Below are positions 25,102-35,286 of a stretch of 64,000 nucleotides of DNA, piece after piece. Numbering within the stretch: position 1 is the first letter of the stretch; every line of letters begins with the position of its first letter. Both the position numbers and the translations under genes were made by a program. The notes beneath the pieces were generated by a model. The model worked only from the letters and a program-made list of their open reading frames with translations, searched no databases and was not told where the DNA came from. Source of the stretch: Macrotrachela quadricornifera (lineage: Eukaryota; Rotifera; Eurotatoria; Philodinida; Philodinidae). The stretch covers positions 110,780-174,779 of the forward strand of contig JAJEKB010000498.1 of assembly GCA_022393335.1 (NCBI GenBank), given 5' to 3'.

Positions 25102-25456
25102 CTCTTTCTCGTAGAAATCGTGTTTCTAAACTACCATCAAGCTATTCATTTATAAAATCAAAAAACCGAAGTTAGATTCAAGTTCTTCGACCTGAAGTGT
25201 CTTTGACCAAACTTCATAAACACAAACCGTTTTTGTTAAAAATTTATCGTTTGTTTAACGAATTGAGTTTCAAAAAATTTTTAGAAAACTGACTTCAGAT
25301 GTGAACTCCTCGTCCTCGATTACTCTTTGGTCAACCCTTATAAAAAAAATCCCTTTTTTACCTTTACGTAAGTTTTGGGCCAATTAGTGAGATGTGGACA
25401 TACAAGCAAGCAAACAAACAATTTATGTTTGTAAGACTCTTCTCTACGAGAAAGAG
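25102..25456. mobile_element. MITE, family copy 1
   Basis: Begins CTCTTTCTCGTAGAAA and ends TCTCTACGAGAAAGAG, giving a terminal inverted repeat of about 16 bp around CTCTTTCTCGTAGA. A second copy with the same ends and clearly alignable interior (CTAAACTACCATCAAGCTAT, then GATTCAAGTT) is at 47179-47505. It has no coding capacity. Confidence 0.75.
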
Positions 25457-25897
25457 AATGTTTTTATTTGAGTAAGTGATGAACATTCAGTAAAATAAAT
25501 ATAGCTTGAAAAAAAACTTCTTGCGACACATAAACTTTTAGAGTGTTATCTATACTATGAGCAAAATATGAGCTACAACGAAAGTTATTAGTTAGAAAGG
25601 TCCCTTCTTCAATAAAAAAAAAAGAACGAGAGTAGAATGATATAATATGTAGACTCTTAAAAAAGTCATAGAAATATGTATAAATTTTTAGTATAGATAT
25701 TGATCGTTTGTAACATTAAATCTACAGATGTCCTTGTTATCACAGAATTAAATTGTTGTGAAATACACTTATCATTGATTGGCTCTTCTCTGGTCTTTTA
25801 ATTCTGTCATGTACTTTAAATGATCGATCTGGTAAAATAGATATGACCTATATTTGATTCAAAGAAGATATTAAAAGATTTATTTAAATAAAAAAAG

Positions 25898-26953
25898 ATG
25901 GAAGAAATACTTTTATATCAAATTCCATTTTCACATTTTTGTGATAAAGTTCGATGGGCATTAGATTTTTATTCTATACCATACAAAACAATTAATTACA
26001 ATGGTCCTCAAACATCAGGTCTTGAAAAAGCTCCAAAAACATTACAAAAATTAACACCGATTATAGAAGATCCAAATAATGAATCATTATTTATTTCTGA
26101 TTCAACACCAATTTTACTTTATCTTGATAATCGTTATGGAAATGAAAAAAAAACATTATTTCCTCAAAATATGAATATTGAAAAAGATATTATTATTCAA
26201 TATTGTTTAAAATTAGATAGTCAATTAGGTTTATATGCTCGACGTTTAGCTTATCTTTATGTAATCAGTGAAAAACCATCTATTCTTTCCGTTTTTATTG
26301 ATAGAAATTATGATAAAATATCATGTGATGATTGGAAATCATATTTTTTTGGTTTAATGGGTTCATGTATGGTTATTGCACGACTTGGAATTTCTCGTAT
26401 AAAAGAAGAAAATACTTTTGAAAAAACAATATGTCTTTTAAATGAAATTCAACAAGATATAAATGGAAAAAAATATTTATTTAATAATCAATTTACAGCT
26501 GCTGATTTAACATTAACTTCATTAATTCAACCTCTAAGATTTGTACCATCTTTATTTATAAAATATAAATCAATATTTCAATATTGTGATTATATTCGAG
26601 AACATCATGATCCAAAAAAATATCAAGATTCTAATGTAGAACGTTTATTTAAACAAAGATCTCAAAAAAATCAATCAAGAATTCGAAATGTAATTTGGTA
26701 TATATTTTATATTTTATTTTTTCCATTACATTTTCTTTTCATGATTAATACAAAGAAACCATTATTACAATATCCATCAGTAGATTCAAATGTCAAAGCA
26801 CATAATGATGTTCAAGTATTGAAAAGAAAATCAATATTTAATACAATAATCTTTTTTATCAAACATTTTTACCATTTATGTTTTACTTTACCAAAACAAA
26901 TGGAATTTGTTAATAATCAAGGAAAGAAAATTTTAGATGATAAATATCATTAA
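25898..26953 (+). CDS. Glutathione S-transferase-like protein with C-terminal membrane segment
   Basis: Single-exon frame of 351 residues. Residues 1-85 form a thioredoxin-like GST N-domain: EILLYQIPFSHFCDKVRWAL has the beta-1 strand and a Ser/Cys-containing active-site turn (PFSHFCDKVR), followed by the substrate-loop pattern TPIIEDPNNESLFISDSTPI, where the usual SxS/DS glutathione-contact residues are SDSTPI. Residues about 95-240 are the helical C-domain with LFNNQFTAADLTLTSLI, the standard N-capping motif of GSTs. About 110 residues follow that a cytosolic GST lacks, including a hydrophobic helix (VIWYIFYILFFPLHFLFMI, about 265-285), so it is probably tail-anchored to a membrane. Intronless, AT-rich like its neighbours. 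The SHFCxKVRWALD-type start is also common in bacterial GST-like proteins, so horizontal origin is possible but unproven. Confidence 0.85.
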   Translation: MEEILLYQIPFSHFCDKVRWALDFYSIPYKTINYNGPQTSGLEKAPKTLQKLTPIIEDPNNESLFISDSTPILLYLDNRYGNEKKTLFPQNMNIEKDIIIQYCLKLDSQLGLYARRLAYLYVISEKPSILSVFIDRNYDKISCDDWKSYFFGLMGSCMVIARLGISRIKEENTFEKTICLLNEIQQDINGKKYLFNNQFTAADLTLTSLIQPLRFVPSLFIKYKSIFQYCDYIREHHDPKKYQDSNVERLFKQRSQKNQSRIRNVIWYIFYILFFPLHFLFMINTKKPLLQYPSVDSNVKAHNDVQVLKRKSIFNTIIFFIKHFYHLCFTLPKQMEFVNNQGKKILDDKYH

Positions 26954-27461
26954 TAATGATATTTTATGAAACATATATTGATTTTTTTTAACTTGTTTTG
27001 TCACTAACTATAAGATTTGATTAAGTAAAAATTATATTTTTAAAAAAACAAAATAAAATGCTTTTCAGCAGGGTATTTGATCGAGTACCTAAAAGTACTT
27101 TCTAGTATGATGGTATCTACCTAACGTATGTATTGATTCTATACAACAAATATTTCATTTATAATCAGCAGATATATTGAAATCATTGTTCATTTGTCAA
27201 CATTTCGATTGATAAACAAATAATTTAATAGTAATCAGTGTACATCTCTATTGAAGAGATCTAGACAATTTGAACTATTCTATGATTTTAAATAACTTCT
27301 TGAAATGATATTCAATCAAAAAGTGACAATAATTAATTTTCATTTATTAATTTTTCTTCAATCGGAAAATTATCACATTGATAAAACAAAAATATTATTG
27401 AAAGTGAATAATATCTATGTTAGCCTTTGATTATATATTTATAAACAAATTCAAAAATTAG
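26954..27461. other. Intergenic, with dispersed TACC repeat
   Basis: At 27065-27125 CAGCAGGGTATTTGATCGAG then GTACCTAAAAGTAC resembles the repeat at 300-415. Nothing else recognised. Confidence 0.4.
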
Positions 27462-27554
27462 TATTATGATCTTTCACCATCTGAATTTGGACAATATTTA
27501 TTTAAAGAAATATATGTTGAAGTATATTTAATTGATGTTAAATTTTTCCAGTAG
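27462..27554 (+). pseudogene. Short decayed coding fragment
   Basis: A 30-codon protein-like frame reading YYDLSPSEFGQYLFKEIYVE and on to a TAG. No start, splice partner or family was recognised. It lies close upstream of a carrier-like fragment and may be a piece of the same dead locus. Confidence 0.25.
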
Positions 27555-27906
27555 ACATCTTTTTATTTTTTTAAATTTAGTATTTTGATCGAAATGACAT
27601 TATTGTTCAATACCCATGGTATTTTCTTTGTTAACACGTGAATTAAATCATCATTTGTTATATATATCCTTCGTTTTGCCTAAATCTATTATAGAATATC
27701 AAGTTCTTTCCAATTAATTATTTCCACCATGTTTGTAAAATAAAGGCAGTAACATTTTAGCGTATATTGTAAATGTAATTGATAAGTATATTTTTGTATT
27801 GTCAATGGAAAATGTACAATAAAATGCATAGTAAAAAATAATTCTGCCACAATTTCATAGGAATTTCGATGATTGTACAATATCTTAGTTATTACTTACT
27901 AAATTA

Positions 27907-28235
27907 CCTGTAGAAATATACGATTATTCGCATCCATATAGCATACGTTTACAAATAATTCAATTTGATAAAAAAAAAGGGAATGCAACATATTCGGTTG
28001 ATTGTCTTAGTCTTATTAAAAAGGATGGTCTTGCTGGTTTTTGTTGATCGAATGCGATAAGCTCGAATTTTTTGCTGAATTAAAAGACCAAACAGAGTGG
28101 TTATTTAATCGAATAAATGCTGATACCTGTCTTTGTAACATATTGAAACATTACTCTCTGTTAGGAATGATCTATGTAAACAGTTTTTCCTTGAAATTAA
28201 CATGCCATCTTCTTTCTTCTTCAATTATTCACTGA
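27907..28235 (+). pseudogene. Relic resembling a mitochondrial carrier (SLC25) repeat
   Basis: The frame from 27907 reads PVEIYDYSHPYSIRLQIIQF, continues KKKGNATYSVDCLSLIKKDG, then LAGFC and a TGA at 28045. HPxxxIRxQ-like spacing, then DC-x-x-I-KKDG-x-x-GF, resembles the P-x-D-x-x-[RK] to [DE]Gxx[GA][FL]Y stretch that begins each SLC25 repeat. Only about half of one of three repeats is present. The following frame (28041-28235, with DKLEFFAELKDQTEWLFNRI) does not continue the carrier. This is read as a dead fragment; the family assignment is tentative. Confidence 0.35.
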
Positions 28236-30765
28236 TGCTCTTTGTTGTTCGAATTTGCCATAGTTTTTAAAGTGTATCAAATATTCCACACGATCGTCTA
28301 AGATCGGTGTTAATCAGTTCAGTCGATACGTTCCTTTCAAATTTGCATTTATCCCCGTAATTTAACTGTAGAAGGAACCTCTCAATTACTCATCGATTAT
28401 GTTTGTACTACTGAAGTGTATCGACAAGGTTACATGTACTTTGGTGAATTATATTTATAATTGAGTAAAAAAATGCTTGTGGCAACAATTATGCTTTGAA
28501 TTAAAAAGATCATAATATCTATGACATTGTGTCGTACCACTCATACTCTAGTACGATGAAAAATAAAATGGAACTGTTATTTCAGACTGATATTTTACTA
28601 ACAACAACAGACAGTTTGATCGAAATAATATTCAAAATATAATGCAGCTCAGAAATCTTGCTTAAGATAATTTCTATTCCTGATTTTTTTAGAATAAAGA
28701 AGAAAATATTTAATAAAGGATTGCGACGTCATTTGGACTTGAACATGCTCGATTCTCGAATCTAACTATAGAAGAAGCAATGTCCGATAAGGAATGAAAA
28801 ATATAAATATTAAAAAATAATTTAACATTAACCTCTTTTAAAGAGTAAAGAACAGTTACATATTGATGAAAATAAAATTAAGTTGAACTCAATCGAACCT
28901 AGATTCAAATTCGTAAAAATATAAACCAATAGCTATCTTATAGGCCAATAGAAACTTACATCTAAAGTAACTTTGATATTTCTCTATCCAAAATATCCTC
29001 GAAACAATCAGAAAATAGAATTTGGATTTGATACAATTTCATTCTTAGCTGATTGATATGAAATAAATTTGACAAATCCAATAGTACAAATAAATATAAT
29101 ATCTATATTTATAATATTAATTGAACGTTAAAGATATTTACATCATTCATTATAAAGCTACCATCTATCACTTGTTGTGCTTGTACATTGCATACAAGCA
29201 ACGATCGTTTCGTTTTTGTGATCAATTGGGATTCAAATATACTTAGTATTTAAGTTACAAAGTCATTCAATAGTACAAGATTCTTGTCAGCGCATTTGGA
29301 TAATTGTTTATAATTACGGAATATAAATCAATGATCAATCAGTTGATGTGCTTTTGGCTAATTGCACTTTATCCACTGGAGTAAGGAAAATCTTCAACGC
29401 ACATTAAAATAATGATGTTTTTTCTACATACAACAAAAACCTTGAAGTATTTAATTTTGTGTTTGAAAATGAAATATTATTATCATGAACGATGAAACTA
29501 CGAATAATTGGTTTATCAACTATCAAAACATATAATTATCTATAATGAGATAGTTCAATTCAATACAAAATGATAGACGAAGAAAATGATATAATTTAGT
29601 TCAATAAACCGATATGAGATTGATCAATACTTGAAAGATAAAATGGGAATGATAATGTTAACAAGAAATTTTAGTTTGTCTTGTATATATCTTGTCAGAT
29701 CAAAAAAATAATATTTCGTATGTTTTAAACGTATACTATTTTCTATAAGTAAAACTAACATTAATGTTTCCACCCTCAAGATTCATATTGTTAATAACTA
29801 CTAATCAATCATTTAGTTTCGAGTTCATCAAACATTTTAAATCTATATACGGCCAATCGATGAAAATTTGTGTAAAATAATTTAATGCAATATTAAATCT
29901 TTTTTTTCAGAAGAAAAATGTAAAAATTACTTTTTTTCCATGAAAAATTGAATTCGAAACGGAATAATAAACGAAGTCTAGCTTTGATTTTTTTTCCTAT
30001 AAAAATACAAATACAAATGCTGTGATTATAGTTGCTGTTTAGTCTTTTTCTTTCCACGTGTCATCATATCAACAGCAATGAAACAAGAAAAAAAAGTACT
30101 TCAACTTGTTTGAGACAATAAACAAATAAAAATTTTTTCTTTCTGCAAACTGACGATACATCATAGAACTTTATGATTTGCATTGTTTTCAACATTTCTT
30201 ATCGATGTTTTTACAAGGTGAGGTAAAAAAAATATATTTTCGAGTCGAAACTCTATTTGAATCTTAATTTCGCCCCATTACCTCTTACTATATAAATCAT
30301 GTATAATTTCAAATATATTTTTGAGCAGAAAACAATCTTTCGAAATCTGTTGATTATTTCTGAAAACCAAAAAATAAATGACTTTATAGAACGTAATTAG
30401 TTTGCATTCCGTTAAGAAATATATGTTACTAATTATACCCTGTGCAAATTGCACGGTTTTTTCGGTTGTAGGCGAGGTACGCTTATCATGTTCTGGCCCA
30501 AATATGCCCATGCTTCATCCGAATAGTAGCAGAAAGATTTCTTGCTCAAATTTGATTGGTCGAAAAAGTTGACCAATGGGAGAGGGACCAGACGTGATAA
30601 TCGACATTATTTTATATATACATAATGAGTGTCGATTAAAGGTTCAGTTTTTAAAGATATTGATTTTCAATTGATGCTTTCGAAGTTTTTAATGAATAGA
30701 ACCTGTTTGATTAACTATTGATCATCTCTTTCATTGTAGTTTATCTAACAATCTGAACACTCTTA
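28236..30765. other. AT-rich intergenic DNA
   Basis: No supported gene over about 2.5 kb. At 30730-30739 TTTCATTGTAG forms an acceptor-like site 26 bp before the next gene's ATG, suggesting a 5' UTR intron or a spliced-leader acceptor. Confidence 0.5.
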
Positions 30766-31476
30766 ATGAGTAGGCGACATAACGCCACAGCGTCATCAAC
30801 GACAAATGAATCTACTTATAACAATCCAAAACTTGAAAAAGAAATTTCACGATGTAGTTCCCATTCTTGGATTGATCTTTCTGATCAAAAATTAACCGAT
30901 CAAGACACAGAAATAATTACCAAACAAGCAATCATCAAAAAACAATGTTTAAATCTCAATTTGCGTTACAATCAGATTACATCGGTTGGTGCCTCTATCT
31001 TAGCTGGTGCATTACAAAATAATACAATACTACGAATTTTATATCTTTCATATAATCAGATATCTGATATGGGTGTAAAGTATCTGGTCAATGCTCTCTC
31101 AACTAATACGAGTCTTATTGAACTTCAACTTGGACACAATGGTATTACAGACTTAGGTGTCCGAGATTTATCTGAAATGCTCAAAACTAATCGAAGCTTA
31201 ATTCATCTTGGTCTACCTGGTAATCGTATAGGTAATCCAGGAATTGAACTCTTATCTGATTCTCTTACTCATTATAATACACATCTTGAAGTTTTGAATA
31301 TTCAAGAGAATGAATTAGTAACTAGTGAAAGTGTTGAATTCCTTGTTAACATTATCAAACATAGTCAAGCATTGAAACAACTTTCTGTGAGCCAATGTCA
31401 TTTATCAGAAACAGCCATTAAACGACTTCAACAAGCAAGTAACGAAAAACATTCTTTCGTGCTTGGTGTTTGTTAA
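30766..31476 (+). CDS. NLRC3/RNH1-like leucine-rich repeat protein
   Basis: Single-exon frame of 236 residues. After a Ser/Thr-rich N-terminus of about 35 residues, 28-residue ribonuclease-inhibitor-type LRRs run to near the end: LNLRYNQITSVGASILAGAL, LYLSYNQISDMGVKYLVNAL, LQLGHNGITDLGVRDLSEML, LGLPGNRIGNPGIELLSDSL, then LNIQENELVTSESVEFLVNI and a last degenerate repeat. The LxLxxNxI...GxxxLxxAL pattern is typical. Such repeats form a curved protein-binding scaffold. There is no NACHT, CARD or membrane segment, so it is a stand-alone, probably cytosolic LRR protein rather than a full NLR. No partner can be inferred. Confidence 0.85.
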   Translation: MSRRHNATASSTTNESTYNNPKLEKEISRCSSHSWIDLSDQKLTDQDTEIITKQAIIKKQCLNLNLRYNQITSVGASILAGALQNNTILRILYLSYNQISDMGVKYLVNALSTNTSLIELQLGHNGITDLGVRDLSEMLKTNRSLIHLGLPGNRIGNPGIELLSDSLTHYNTHLEVLNIQENELVTSESVEFLVNIIKHSQALKQLSVSQCHLSETAIKRLQQASNEKHSFVLGVC

Positions 31477-31654
31477 TAAAAAAAAAACATTATTTTAAAT
31501 AAAAAAATTTCCAATTAAAAATAGATTTATAAACAACTTATTTATCAACCAATGTGCTTCAAAAATATAACCCAAAAAAATTTATTGTTTTTCTTTTGTA
31601 TTACTTATCAATATTTTGTAATTTCTGATCATAATGAGAAAAATAAAAGTTATA

Positions 31655-31978
31655 ATTTACAACATTTCTCTAGGGTTATTGGATAATCACATTCATAACT
31701 GGATACTTTGTCAGTAATCTAATTAGCAAATGTCATAACAGATGTTGATATCAAATTTGTTGTTTTGATGTTATATGTTTTTATAACAAGTTTGATTGGT
31801 TTTTGTACTATTTTTTTTGACATACAATCGATGCACATAACAATAACGATAATAATACGTGTCATTAAACCAAATGATTGTATGAGATTTGGTCAACAAT
31901 ACATTTGCTTCTATGGACCATCTCTATTGGCAATAAATTGCCGTAGTTTCGATATGATATAAAAGAAATTCGTGTGTC
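31655..31978 (-). pseudogene. Broken paralogue of the 19592-20248 secreted protein
   Basis: On the plus strand this segment follows the 19592-20000 gene closely (for example GTTATTGGATAATCACATTC against CATTGGATAATCATATTC, and CAAATGATTGTATGAGATTT against CAAATGATTGAACAAGATTT). An internal block of roughly 80-95 bp is missing: it codes the stretch around FGGEQKKYDEL to CLTWKTEY in the intact gene. The N-terminal half and signal peptide are absent. The frame is interrupted, so it is a dead partial copy. Homology stops near 31978, where sequence related to another locus begins. Confidence 0.75.
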
Positions 31979-31984
31979 CAATGC

Positions 31985-32210
31985 AATATTTCTTTTAGTT
32001 ACCTGAAATATGGTTTCGCATGATTAACAATGTGAGTCATTTTTATAGATGGAAATCTATCCTCAAATAACTTGGTTTTAAAGAAAAACATTCTTTTGTC
32101 ATCTGCTCAACAAAAACATTACTCTACCAGAAAATTTTCCTATTTGTTTTTTTTGACTTATGACATTAGTTATTGTAATTCTTGGTTTCATATCCATACA
32201 TCTAACTAAT
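31985..32210 (+). repeat. Segment homologous to the 3' end of the 46.5-kb microgene
   Basis: An acceptor-like TTTCTTTTAG is followed by TTACCTGAAATATGG and INNVSHFY-type coding. It matches the last exon and downstream flank of the gene at 46509-46972 (TACCTGAAATACG, INNLANIY). Similarity continues through AACTTGGTTTT and CATTAGTTATTGTAATTCTT to about 32210, against 46922-47130. Read as an old partial duplication. Confidence 0.6.
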
Positions 32211-33480
32211 CCCATTGACCGGCAACGTAAGAGAAAGAAAAAAAGCTCTACAGAAAATCATCATAGCTATTAAGTGTATATAAATCTTTGAAATAGTTAG
32301 CGATACACAGTCCAACATTGCATTTCGTACATTGATAGTGCCTATCACTTCATTCTTTCGCACGTCATTCAGTATTACTGCAAAGATAACATCGCCTTCG
32401 GGGAGTCTGGTTGCTTTCATTTGGAGGAATTAAAAACGAAAAATGTCTGATAATCATTCGTAGTGGATGAGCACTCAATGGTTCCCCAGTATGCGACCTC
32501 TTGAAGCCGAACTTTGAAATGAGATCTCGAATAATTTTCAATTTAAATTTGGAAAGTTGGAAGTTTTGATATTCCATATCTTGAAATAAAGTATAATTAT
32601 GGCGAATTAATGAATCGATTATGTGAGAAAGGAATTTTCTAAACTTCATCTACATAGTTGCTTTGTCTATGATATTTCTGTTTTCATTGTATTCTTTTAT
32701 ACATAATGGCGTAAGAATTTTTTTTTTCTTTTAATATCATTGAGAAATCATGTATGATTAATAACATTAGTACATCTCTTTTACCAAAAACCAGAATGGT
32801 TCTGCTTAACAATACCATAGGCATCAGTTGAACATTCATAGAGTCTTAAGTTATAATGGACCTTGAATACCAACTATCAATGCAAAGAACATGACCTTTA
32901 TCAAGATACTTTTTCATTAATGTCATAGTTATCGAACTAGCGACACTAGATTCTGAGGTTCTAATTATTTCTTTAGTACCTTCAATATAGATTATGAAAT
33001 CTGAAACGTATCTAGTTAAACAGTCACATATAAGAAATAATTTCATTCCATATCGATTTCTTTTCGAAGAAATATACTGATTGAATTTCAGATGACCTTT
33101 CAAAGCTACCATCCTTTCATTAACGCATAAATTTTGATATGGATAAAAACTGTTCGCAAGTTTTCTTTTTCCGTCACATAAAATCGAGTTTATTTTACGC
33201 AGTGAATCGTCTTCTAGTTGCTTTATATCGTCACTAAAATATAGATATCTTGATGTAGTGATGTATCAACATTGTGAGACGAATTCATTGAAAGTAAGTG
33301 TATTAATAATCTATCAATTGACCAGAAATTTCCTAGTTGATTCTTTTTTGTGAAAGACATCAACATTATTTTTGTTAAAATAAAGTACAAATTTATCTGA
33401 TCAACGATCGTTCTTATCAAGACTTTGCCAATATATAAACAACAAAAGCCTATAGAAGTGTTACCTTTCAATTTTCATGG
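32200..33480 (-). pseudogene. Dead piggyBac-family transposase
   Basis: Protein-like pieces on the minus strand keep the order of a piggyBac transposase but lie in several frames with stops. The N-proximal piece near 33.3 kb has NFWSIDRLLIHLLSMNSSHN. The catalytic core (33112-32846) has FNQYISSKRNRYGMKLFLIC, then GHVLCIDSWYSRSIIT with the aspartate of the DDD-type site. The C-terminal piece (32649-32200) has RHFSFLIPPNESNQTPRRRC, then CYLCSN and CTKCNVGLC, the cysteine-rich zinc-binding tail. PiggyBac enzymes cut and paste at TTAA. Multiple frameshifts make this copy inactive; no TIRs or TTAA-bounded ends were identified. Confidence 0.75.
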
Positions 33481-34290
33481 ATCTATCAATGCATAGCCAC
33501 TGTCACTAGAACTCTATAGAATGAAGGAGATGTTGGTTGCAAGAAGTCTTTGAGCCTGTTTCAACTTCCGATTTTGATTTAGAGTATGATAAATTTTCAT
33601 CGACTTCTATATCTAAAAATCGCCGTGTAGCCATGTTCACGAAAGAAATACATCAAGTTCCAATATACTGTTATGCATATTTTAATTACTATTTATTCAG
33701 AATCTTGCAATTTAAGACGAGTCAAAAAAAGTAACGAATTAAAAACTGAAGTATTCATAAAAATGATGGATATAGACATTTGACTTTGACAAGAAAGAGC
33801 ATTTTAAAATATATTCGAGTAAGACAGAGAAAGAATAAAATATAACCAAATATACAACAACCTGATTGTTCTCTATGCACATTCTTTTTATCTAGGGCAC
33901 GACTTTAGACCATACCATTATGAAATGATAGTATTACAAGGTTCGGTCGTCTAGGATTTATTTCCATGCAAACAAATCTAAAAAACAACATGCACACATA
34001 TATGCAATGGTGACAGTTAAAAGGTTAAAGGTTGTACTAACAAGTTTTTCCTTGCTCTTTTTTAATCAAAGACACAAAATATAAAACTTATATATTCATA
34101 TTTAAGCATGAATGATCTTTGCTCTTTGTTGACTTTTGTAACGATAACAAAAGAAAAATAATATTAAACAGAAATCAATATGAGTTTAAATTTTACTTGA
34201 AAAAGAGCAGTACAACTCATTAATAATATTAAATAACTATACAAAAAAAAACAAGTTAAATATTATTAGTCCTTGAAGATTATAGATTAA
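33481..34290. other. Intergenic
   Basis: A 65-codon plus-strand frame at 33537-33734 (EVFEPVSTSDFDLEYDKF) is acidic like a piggyBac N-terminus, but it lies on the opposite strand from the transposase relic and was not accepted. Otherwise nothing. Confidence 0.4.
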
Positions 34291-35286
34291 TCATTTTATT
34301 ACTTGATTATAATTTGTTGGCAAGAGTACATTCATTGGTATAGCTCTTGGTTGATTTCCTATTGGATTAATAATTCTTTGGTGTCGTATTCGAATAATTT
34401 TTTTTAATAATAAAATAAATTCAATTCTGTAAAGTTGTGCTGTTAGAATATATAAAAAAAATGGAGTGATACATGATATATATACAGGAATTTTAAATAT
34501 AATAAAAAGAAAATAATATATAATAGTTAATCGAAATGGTATTGGTATAATTAACATGAAAAATAATGTAAGAAAAGGTAAACTTAATATAATATGAGTA
34601 GATACTTGAACAATAAGCATTCGAACAAGTTGTCTTTCATTACGACGATAACGAAAAATTCTTAGACGATTTCGATTTAATTTATTTATATTATATATTG
34701 TTAACATACCAAATAATATTAATAAAAAAGGTGATATGATAGCATATATAATAACTTCAATAGTAAGAAATATTTTATTAAAAAGACTATCTGATTTACT
34801 TGTACATCCAATTACATCATCATTATATGCATCAAACATTATTGCACTTCCTGATATAAATATAGAAATTATTATTAAAACAATTAATATTAACCATCGA
34901 GCATTTCGAATATTACTTAATCTTCGTCGTTGAACATTTAATGAACTAGATAAATATCGATCAATTGAAGCAAGTATTAACATAAAAACAGATATATATG
35001 GACAAAGATTAAGAAAATAACTTATTAATTTACAAAAAAAACTCGAATATCGAACTAAATCAATATCATAACCATCTAATAATAAATTGTATGTTATACA
35101 AATACTTAAATAAAATAGATTATTAATTGACATTGTTACAAAATAAAGTGAACATCCAAAATGTTTTAAATTTGATCTTCTTAATATAATTATATTTAAA
35201 AAATTGGCTATTACACCTAAAATAATAATTACTGGAACAATTGATCGTGTTACTTGTACAGCGACTTCCATTAATGAATAATTCAT
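34291..35286 (-). CDS. Rhodopsin-like GPCR (neuropeptide/FMRFamide-receptor-like)
   Basis: Single-exon frame of 331 residues with seven hydrophobic segments. Visible class-A features: TM1 ends GVIANFLNIIILRR (the N of the GN pattern); TM3 begins with a cysteine (SFFCKLISYF) and ends ASIDRYLSSS, a DRY motif; extracellular loop 2 has a cysteine (VIGCTSKS) for the disulphide; cytosolic loop 3 is Arg-rich (RNRLRIFRYRRNERQLVRML). TM7 reads CITPFFLYILTAQLYR, a diverged NPxxY. The C-tail is short. These receptors signal through G proteins at the plasma membrane. The ligand is not deducible; peptide-receptor affinity is inferred from overall look. Intronless, as many GPCRs in these genomes are. Confidence 0.85.
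   Translation of the reverse strand: MNYSLMEVAVQVTRSIVPVIIILGVIANFLNIIILRRSNLKHFGCSLYFVTMSINNLFYLSICITYNLLLDGYDIDLVRYSSFFCKLISYFLNLCPYISVFMLILASIDRYLSSSLNVQRRRLSNIRNARWLILIVLIIISIFISGSAIMFDAYNDDVIGCTSKSDSLFNKIFLTIEVIIYAIISPFLLILFGMLTIYNINKLNRNRLRIFRYRRNERQLVRMLIVQVSTHIILSLPFLTLFFMLIIPIPFRLTIIYYFLFIIFKIPVYISCITPFFLYILTAQLYRIEFILLLKKIIRIRHQRIINPIGNQPRAIPMNVLLPTNYNQVIK

Noticed and set aside
33537..33734. Acidic plus-strand frame resembling a piggyBac N-terminus
   Set aside because: Opposite strand from the transposase relic and no similarity beyond composition.
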